NCBI RefSeq assembly: GCF_963576675.1
Contig: NC_088911.1
Coordinates: 82,303,256-82,367,255, forward strand
From: Euphorbia lathyris
Taxonomy: Eukaryota > Streptophyta > Magnoliopsida > Malpighiales > Euphorbiaceae
Length of the DNA: 64,000 nucleotides
Direction of reading: 5' to 3'
Every line of letters begins with the position of its first letter. Within the stretch, counting starts at the first letter, position 1. The notes under the pieces were generated by a model. The model saw nothing but the letters and a program-made list of their open reading frames with translations, ran no database searches and was not told the DNA's origin. This document shows positions 56,894 to 64,000 of this stretch, one piece after another. Both the position numbers and the translations under genes were made by a program.

Positions 56894-57007
56894 TTTTTCT
56901 CTTTGAAAGTTAGGGTTATACCTTAAATGGAACAACAAAAGAGACAAAACTTTTTCTCTTTGAAAGTTAGGGTTATACCTTAAATGGAACAACAAAAGAG
57001 ACAAAAC
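56894..57007 (+). repeat. Perfect 57-bp tandem duplication
   Basis: Two adjacent identical copies, each with CTTTGAAAGTTAGGG, ACCTTAAATGGAACAAC and AGAGACAAAAC. Confidence 0.93.
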
Positions 57008-57892
57008 ATGTTGAGAAAGCCAATAGAGAACATAACTTACCGACTCACTTTGAAGGATGAAGACAGGGTTGTCTTCATCCGTTAACTCGCCGAGTCACCA
57101 ACTTCCCAAGTGTAGAAAACTGTATTTTGTTGTCTTTTTTATGTTATTATTTGATGTTTTTACTCCTTTAGTATTTTCTTGTCTCTAAGTGATTAGACTT
57201 TGAGGTAATTTATATTTTAGACTTTGATTGGATGAAGGATTAAAAAAGGAAATGAATGGAGAAAATGTAAGGAAAGTAAAAGATTAGCTATTTTTTTATA
57301 ATTATAATATATTTTTGAATATTGCCGCATAGTTGCTAGTGAATTGTGTTTATTATTTTCGAATATTTTTTGTTTAATTACATTCTCTATTTCCTTCCAT
57401 GATATAGTTTAAGACTTTAAGGATATTGTTTCGTAGTCTTTGGTGAATAATAGACATTATTTTTTACTTGAATGAGTTGTTTCATTGATATTGTTGTTGA
57501 AATGTCGTTTTTGACATATTTTAATATTATTAAAAGATATATGTTACAAATATACGTATTTTTTCTATATTAAATTATTTTATATTATTGTTTTAAAATA
57601 GTATAATACATACTTTAATTTTATTGAATATAATAATTTATTTATTTATTAACAAATAAGATAGTACAACAATACAAAATCTGATTATGTAGATGTTTGT
57701 TTCAGCTTTTCGGAGCAGCGTTTAGCATTTCATTCCAAACTCCATATAATATAGTGTTTGGTTAGGTTTATGTAACAACACCGTTTAACATTTTTTATGG
57801 AAATAACAACGTTGTGAAAAGTTATTTGTATATATTTGATATTGGCAAAATTATCCTTCTAACTTCATGATAACTTGCCGGATTTGATTTGA
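57008..57892. other. AT-rich DNA, nothing recognised
   Basis: No genes or structured repeats were recognised. Confidence 0.6.
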
Positions 57893-58284
57893 TGATCCTC
57901 GTCGTAGTTACCTGCAAAACAAAACCGGAGACAGGATCTCCGGGAAAACTCTCCGACGATCAAGTCAGTTTTGTGTGGAATTTAGTAGATCGATAATCGT
58001 ATTGAGGAAAAAAATGTGAACCTACCCCTCCCTTGGCTTTCTTATTTCTTTTATAAGCCTTTCTAGGTAACCGCCGATGGCGGTTACTCTTGCTGTGCCA
58101 CGTTCTCCACGTAGTCACAAACGTGGTCCCGTTTCTCTGAGTGGGTGGTTTAGTGCCTTGTTGGGATTTCGGGGCGGTTAGCCCTTTCCCTTATTAGGAG
58201 CCCATTTAATCTTGAACCGTGGGCTTAAGTTTGGGATGGGGCCGTGCTTGTGATTCAGCTCAGTTGGTTTCACGAACCATCACA
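57893..58284 (-). mobile_element. 3' LTR of Tat-type Ty3/gypsy element E
   Basis: In the sense (minus) direction it starts TGTGATGGTTCG directly after a polypurine tract (AGAGGGGAGGCA, 58285-58297). It ends near GACGAGGATCATCA. About 392 bp with a TATA box at 58048. The outer border is approximate and the partner LTR is outside the window. Confidence 0.65.
58048..58056 (-). promoter_or_regulatory. TATA box of LTR E
   Basis: The minus strand reads TTATAAAAG, in the middle of the LTR. Confidence 0.5.
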
Positions 58285-58846
58285 TGCCTCCCCTCTAGTT
58301 TAGCAAGAGCCCTTTAGGGTCTTTTCATATGTCTTAGACAACTCTTCATCTTCATCTGGGTATTCAAAATTCGAAAGTAGTTAGTTTTGTTTTCGTTAGG
58401 GTGGCCAGACCCTTTTTGCAATTTTTTGAGTACTCATTTATTCGCTTAATTTTATGCCTTATAATTTTTCAAATAATCATAAGGTTAACCATAAGGTTTT
58501 GCGAATGAGGCGTAATCATGCATCCGCCTTTCTTTTGTAGGCAACACATTTATGTGTTTAAGGTTAACCATAAGGTTTTACGAATGATGCGTAATCATGC
58601 ATCCGCCTTTCTTTTGTAGGCAACACACTTATGTGTTTGTATTATCAGTTTGAAAAGGACCTGTATTCAGCCGTAGCATACTGAATAATTGTAACCAATT
58701 AACATCTTTATTGATAAAGAAAAAAGACTTCTTGTTACATGGGTACATAAACTGTGTGGGATCAAAGCCTCATTAAAACCTTTTATCAGAAAACCCAGTG
58801 GGAAAAAACTCATAAAAGGAAAAAGAGTACTCGTCATTTCCCTGAA
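58285..58846 (-). other. 3' untranslated region of element E with a 79-bp tandem duplication
   Basis: Lies between the integrase stop and the polypurine tract. Two copies of a 79-bp unit (58481-58559 and 58560-58638) share AAGGTTAACCATAAGGTTTT and AATCATGCATCCGCCTTTC, with a few differences. Confidence 0.8.
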
Positions 58847-59710
58847 CTACTCGGCCTGTTTATATAAGCGTAGATTCTCTAGATTCCAGGTGTGCGGGAG
58901 CTTTTTTCCGCTCATTTCTTCTATTTCAAAAGTTGATGGTCCCAACTTCTTGGATACCCAGTAAGGTCCGATCCAGTTGACGCCTAATTTTCCTTTGCCT
59001 TCTCTGGACTGTATTTTATCTGCTTTTTTCAAGACCAAGTCGCTCTCATTGATTATCACCTTTCGCACCCTTCTGTCATGATACTTCTTGATTCTATTGC
59101 GATATACTGCCATTCGCATGTAAGCTTTTTCTCTTCGTTCTTCAACAGAATCCAATGCATCTCTAATGTTGATAGGATTTTGGGTGTCGCAGTAATAAAT
59201 TACCCGATCTGTAGGCGAATGGATTTCAACAGGTAGGACTGCTTCGGGTCCATAAACCAGCGAGAAGGGTGTTTCGCCTGTTGCTGCCTTTACAGAAGTT
59301 CTGTATGCCCATAACATATGAGGTATCTCATCCGCCCAACCTGTTTTCTTATCACCTAGTCGCTTCTTGATTCCCTGAATCATGGCCCTGTTGGTAACCT
59401 CTGTCATACCATTCGATTGGGGATGATTTACGGAGGAAAAATGATTCTTGATCCCCATGCTTTCGCAATATGCTTTGAATTTGACACAGTTGAACTGGGT
59501 ACCGTTGTCGGTTATAAGCGTTTGTGGGATTCCAAACCGCATGATAATGTTCTCTCGTAAGAACTCGATCATTCGCTCAGGTGTTTGAGCGGTTACTGCC
59601 TCTGCTTCTACCCATTTGCTGAAGTGGTCAACCGCGACTACCAAGTACTTCCTCTTCCTTGTTGTTTCTGGGAATGGCCCCACTATATCAATCCCCCATG
59701 TTGCGAATGG
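58847..59710 (-). pseudogene. pol: Element E integrase core and C-terminus
   Basis: This is the catalytic core of the Ty3/gypsy integrase, which joins element cDNA to chromosomal DNA. The DDE triad is visible: Asp in WGIDIVGPF, Asp in LITDNGTQF and Glu in NGMTEVTNRA. The tail has the Tat-typical YGPEAVLPVEI and GKLGVNWIGPYWVSKKLG, ending RLYKQAE at 58847. It is joined in frame to the upstream RNase H-zinc part through a TAG at 59711-59713, where relatives have a Trp. The first Asp lies between the stop and the next Met, so the domain is whole apart from that codon. Confidence 0.9.
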
Positions 59711-60583
59711 CTACGCCGTCATTATAGTTACTTGTTCGGCTCCTGGGACATGCTTTTCATTAGCATGGATTTGACAGCTGTGACATTCCGCTACCATTTT
59801 CTGGGAATCTTCCACCACCTTCGGCCAATAATATCCCATCAACTTGACTTTTCTTGCCAATGCCGCGGATGCTTCATGCGCATCACAAATTCCTTCATGG
59901 AGTTCTCTCAGCACGTAATCTCCTTCATTGCGGCTAATACATTTTAACCATGGACATGTATATGACTTCCTGTATAAAGTCCCATCCCGAATTGAGTATC
60001 TCGCTGACTGCCCGATTAGCTTTCTGGCTAAACTTTTATCAACCGGCAAATCTCCATGTTCCAGATATTGGCGGATGGGCATCCGCCAATCTTCATCATC
60101 TTCTAGCTCTTCGATGACCATAATCTGATCGGCTTCGAACGCTGGTGACGACCTTATTTCCAAATTACATGCTTTTTGACTCCATGGGTCTCTACTCGCC
60201 GCTGCTTTTGCCAACTCATCAGCCTTTGTGTTCTGGCCTCTTGGAACATGCACCATCTCCCAGACGATTCCTTTATGTGTTAATTCCTGCGTCAATCTAC
60301 CGACAACCTGATGGTATTTGACCAGATCTTCCTGTTTCACCAGATAATTTTTTATGATCTGATTTATCATGAGTTTAGAGTCGCTATAGATTACCACTCT
60401 TTCTGGCATAAGTTCATTAAGCAACTTCAATCTGCATATCATTGCTTCATATTCCGCGGCATTGTTGGTAGTTTTGAATGTTAACTTTGCCGCATAGTAC
60501 AGGCGAATAACATCCGGACCCTTGATGACGACTCCTAGTCTAGCTCCATCTGGGGATAATGCCCCATCTGTGAACATACTCCA
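59711..60583 (-). pseudogene. pol: Element E second (archaeal-type) RNase H and integrase zinc domain
   Basis: The first part (to about 60190) is an extra RNase H of the RVT_3/archaeal type: Asp in MFTDGALSPDG, Glu in NNAAEYEAMI, Asp in VIYSDSKLMI and Asp in NTKADELAKA. This second RNase H is a hallmark of the Tat lineage. The second part has the integrase HHCC zinc motif (ELHEGICDAHEAS ... VAECHSCQIH). It begins in frame directly after TAA at 60584 and ends at TAG 59711. Confidence 0.9.
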
Positions 60584-61366
60584 TTATTCTTTTTGTGCTT
60601 TTGGACATTCGTCTTCATCCCACGTGAACTCATTCACGAAATCGGCAAGTACTTGACTTTTTAGAGCTGGTCTTCCTTCGTAACGAATATCGAACTCTCC
60701 CAAGCGAATTGACCATTCCATCAATCGCCCGGATGCGTCAGGTTTCTGCAGTACCTTTCGCATTGGAATTCCAGTTCTCACAATGATAGTATGCGCCTGG
60801 AAGTATGGCTTCAACCTAGCCGCCGTGGTTATCACCGCGAGGGCCATTTTATCTAACCTCGAATATCGAAGTTCTGCATCCTTTAAGACTTTACTCACGT
60901 AGTACACCGGATATTGTTGCCCTTCTTCTTCCCGCACCATTACAGTGCATATCGCCGTGCTGGTGATGGATACATAAAGAAATAAGTCTTCTCCATCCTC
61001 TGGCCTGCTCATTAAGGGCGGATAACATAGTAATCGCTTTATCCCCTCGAATGCTTCTTGACAATCTGGTGTCCATTCAAAGGACTTAGATTTTTTGATG
61101 GCATTGTAGAAAGGTAGACATCTCCTAGCTGAGCATGATATGAATCGCCCTAACGCCACCAACCGCCCATTGAGTCTCTGTACTTCTCTTATGCTCCTTG
61201 GCGTCTTCATCTCCATCACTGCTTTAACCTTCTCAGGATTCGCCTCAACTCCTTTGCCACTAACAATGAAACCCAGGAACTTCCCTGCTCTCGCTCCAAA
61301 CGTGCATTTCTCCGGGTTCAATTTGAGGCCATATTTGATCAGCACCTCCAGGATTTCTTTAATATC
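60584..61366 (-). pseudogene. pol: Element E reverse transcriptase thumb and first RNase H
   Basis: Begins after TAG 61367 with the RT connection region (KYGLKLNPEKCTFGARAGKF, LGFIVSGKGVEANPEKVKAV, REVQRLNGRLVALGRFIS) and continues into the Ty3-type RNase H (FLYVSITSTAICTVMVREE, YYVSKVLKDAELRYSRLDKM, ITTAARLKPYFQAHTIIVRT). It is in frame on both sides. The RNase H usually starts with an Asp-containing LYLAVSD-like strand; here it reads LYVSITS, so the first acid may be absent, as in other Tat elements that rely on the second RNase H. Confidence 0.88.
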
Positions 61367-61834
61367 CTACGGATGGTCTTGCATCTTCTTGCTTTTAATG
61401 ATCATGTCGTCTACATAGATCGAGAAGTTCTCGCCTGATTTGTCTGAAAATATCTTATTCATCATCCGTTGATATGTTGCTCCTGCATTTTTCAGTCCAA
61501 AGGGCATCACCTTGAAGCAATAAGTTGCCTGATGAGTTATGAATGACGTCTTGATCTCGTCCGCCTTCTCCATTGGTATCTGGTGGTAACTGGATTTCAC
61601 ATCGGTGAATGATAAAGCTTCAAATCCCGCAGTCCCATCTACCAATATATCAATGTTAGGTAGCGGATACATATCCTTCGGACAAGCTTTATTCAAATCT
61701 TTGAAGTCTACGCACATTCTGTACGTTCCATTCGGCTTTTTGACTAGCACCACATTGGCTAGCCATTCCGGATAAGTGACCTCTCGAATTGCATCTGATT
61801 TTAGCAAATCCGCCACTGCTTTTTCAATCGCCTT
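61367..61834 (-). pseudogene. pol: Element E reverse transcriptase palm
   Basis: Holds the core of Ty3/gypsy reverse transcriptase: YPEWLANVVLVKKPNGTYRM, CVDFKDLNKACPKDMYPLPN, SFTDVKSSYHQIPM, KVMPFGLKNAGATYQRMM and the catalytic IYVDDMIIKS. It is preceded by a TAG (61835-61837) and followed by a TAG (61367-61369). Both are at positions where relatives have Gln. No indel occurs. Confidence 0.92.
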
Positions 61835-64000
61835 CTACCGCTCTGGAGCATGTCCTCTCTTTTTCTGTAGTACTGGGGTTGCACTTTTGTCCACATTCAA
61901 ACGATGTGTTGCTATTTCTGGACTTATCCCCTTCAGCACTTCATCTGGAGCGGCGAATGCCAACTCGCATTGGATCAACACCTCGGTAATGGCTTTCTTC
62001 GTTTCCTCTGGAAGTCCTGCCGCTATCCTTACTTTCTTGTCATTTGAAATGGCGAATAGTTCTGTTTCTCCTAACGCTTCAGCCGGCAACTTCTCATCAA
62101 CTTTATCTTCTTCATCTGGCTTTGTTTCAAGTGACAATGTATAAGCTTGTTGAGATATAAGTTGATCACCCTCAACAATGACTCGCCCTTGGTGTGTTGG
62201 CAAATGCAATGTCAAATGCTTCATTGAAATGAGCGACTCCATTTCCGACAGGAACGGACGCCCCAGAATTATATTATAGGCCAATGGGAGATCAACAATT
62301 GCGAATTCCAGATCACCTCTCCATTTTAGATTCTTATCGCCCATTTCTGTCTCCAACACCACCTGTCCACTTATTTGAGATGATTGACCTCCAAAACCAG
62401 TTACATCCATGAACGTATGTTCTACTCGCTCGTCGTTAATTCCCAACTGGTTGAATGCAGTTCGAGTAATAACATTGCAAGAGCTGCCTGTATCAATAAG
62501 GACCCGCTTGACGTCCCATCCTTCAATGGCCACCGTAATCACCAACGCATCCGCATGCGGCTCCGTGATTCGTGCAAATGAATAATTGAGGGCATCCCCC
62601 CTACTCGTGTTGCTTTTTCGCTGTTCACGGCGAGCCCTTTTTGTTGGAGGCTCATAGATCCCGCCTGCTATTACGTTAATCACTCCTTTTTTCTGCTTCT
62701 TTTCCGGTCTTGCTTCTATCTCACGTGGGAGTGTTGCTTTTTTATCAATCGTTTCTTTTCTAACGAATTGACTCAGTTTTCCTCTCTCAATCAGCTTTTC
62801 AATCTCCCTCTTCAATTCGTAGCAATCATTCGTGTCATGGCCGTTCAATCTGTGGAACCTGCAGTATTTATTAGGATATCGCCCCAAACTGGTTCGACCT
62901 TTCGCCTCAGGAAACTGCACATCCTTCTTCAGGGAGTTTTTTTCAATCCAAAGTAACACCTCATGGCGAGTCGTGTTCAATGGTGTTTGATATCCCCCCC
63001 CTTGAAAGGAGCGATCGCCTTTCCGAACAAAATTACCCTTAGATTGGGTTTGATTTTGATGGCGCCGATTGTCCGAAGTGGATCTAGCCGCATCTCTCTC
63101 TCGCCGGGTTTGAGCTCTATGTTCCCTGTTAACATCATCCACCTCCATGAATTCTTTTGCTATCTTCATGAGTTCGGCCACTGTGCGTGGCTTGTTGCGG
63201 ATGATTTCCTCCCGCATGCTCCAATCTGTGGTTCCATCCGCCATTATGTTGCGAATGCTCACGATATCTGGGTTCTGCAACCGCACCAGAATATCGTTGA
63301 ATTCTACAACAAATTCCCTTAGGGAATTATAATTTCTCTGTTTGATCTCTTTCAGCTGCCTATCCGTCACATCTGCCGCTTTACAGCCCACGAATTTTGC
63401 ACAGAAATCACGACTGTACTGAGTCCAGTTGTGAATGGATTCGGTGGGTAGAGATCGGAACCAATCGGATGCTGCTCCACCCAAAGTGGTCGAGAACAAT
63501 CGACAAATTATGCTTTCGCTTGCTCCTGCAACATCCATTAACTCTCTATAGTTCCTGACATGTGCCTCAGGGTCAGAATTTGGATCCCCATAGTATTTAG
63601 GTATCGCCGGTGCTTTTATTCTGTGATCTGGAATAAATTCCCGCAACGATGGGGCAAAAGGCGAATCACTCTGCACCACCGCTCTCGCCCTAGGGGTGTA
63701 CCCCATTCGCTCCATCATGCTTCGCAGTTGATCTTCCAATTCAGTATTGGGTTCCCGCCGAACTTCTTCCATCCGCTGCTGGTGAATTCTGGGTGATATC
63801 CACCTGCCATACTGTGTCGACACTTGTTCTCGCTGTGGGTCTAACCACTATCTAGTTATAGGATCAAAATTCCAAGTGTGCTCTCGCCCAGACACATTCG
63901 CTCCAGATGGCATCAACTCTGAATGTCTGTGGACAAAGGGCTCCGTTTGTTGTAGCGGAAAAATTCCTTGCATTCCTGACATCGGTTGGGATGTTTGCCA
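61835..64000 (-). pseudogene. gag: Element E gag and protease
   Basis: The frame enters the window at 64000 and is broken only by a TAG at 63848-63850. Gag has the Retrotrans_gag core (DPNSDPEAHVRNYRELMDVA, ICRLFSTTLGGAASDWFRSL, QYSRDFCAKFVGCKAADVTD, NYNSLREFVVEFNDILVRL) and a Tat-type zinc-like motif CRFHRLNGHDTNDCYELKR near 62830-62880. The protease has VLIDTGSSCNVI with the catalytic Asp (about 62490) and ILGRPFL. The frame then leads into the pre-RT region and stops at 61835. The initiating Met is not in view. Confidence 0.9.

Noticed and set aside
61776..63796. Many plus-strand open frames of 60-122 codons
   Set aside because: All are antisense shadows of the element E gag-pol frame.

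Overview
This window is plant nuclear DNA. It is AT-rich and built almost entirely of transposable elements and simple repeats. The organism is most likely a eudicot, but the sequence does not identify a species. Support for a plant comes from a Ty1/copia element primed by initiator-Met tRNA, a Tat-type Ty3/gypsy element with two RNase H domains, Athila-type elements with AAGTGTGGGGA polypurine tracts, L1-like LINEs with a zf-RVT plus RNase H tail, an En/Spm (CACTA) transposase and a tRNA-derived SINE. I found no gene that I would call an ordinary host gene. The only host-derived protein pieces are an E2-like (ubiquitin-conjugating-like) gene inside one CACTA element and a Ulp1-type protease C-terminus beside it.

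Layout, left to right. 1-2947: 5' part of a minus-strand copia element (gag, PBS, LTR). 4.5-8.3 kb: foldback repeat, 5'-truncated LINE, SINE head and a MITE nested in another MITE. 9.3-14.9 kb: a large satellite locus alternating a TTACG pentamer with a 16-bp minisatellite. 15-19.7 kb: two short Mutator-like elements with perfect 9-bp target duplications, a smaller MITE and a possible solo LTR with repeated GC-rich hairpins. 20.5-21.0 kb: LINE endonuclease fragment. 21154-26528: non-autonomous CACTA element carrying the E2-like gene and a ~590-bp nested palindrome. 26529-26984: Ulp1 exons. 27.0-39.4 kb: three Athila-like elements or parts of them (one minus, two plus), plus a short LINE insertion with a 19-bp target duplication.

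39.4-44.2 kb: a decayed CACTA transposase locus (second-protein exon, DUF4216, DUF4218, Tnp2) on the minus strand. It shares subterminal sequence with the 21-26.5 kb element. The Ulp1 exons and this locus may be one CACTA element split by the Athila block. 45.3-46.8 kb: repeated CGATCGG motifs and a LINE ORF1 remnant. 47.5-52.6 kb: a badly decayed plus-strand Ty3/gypsy element with both LTRs. 53-57 kb: MITEs, a 1-kb foldback element and a LINE tail. 57.9-64 kb: a minus-strand Tat-type Ty3/gypsy element whose gag-pol stays in one reading frame for over 5 kb and is broken only by five stop codons; it runs off the right edge.

Element borders were read by eye from terminal motifs and duplications. 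Family names follow recognised domains. Nothing here was confirmed by database search.
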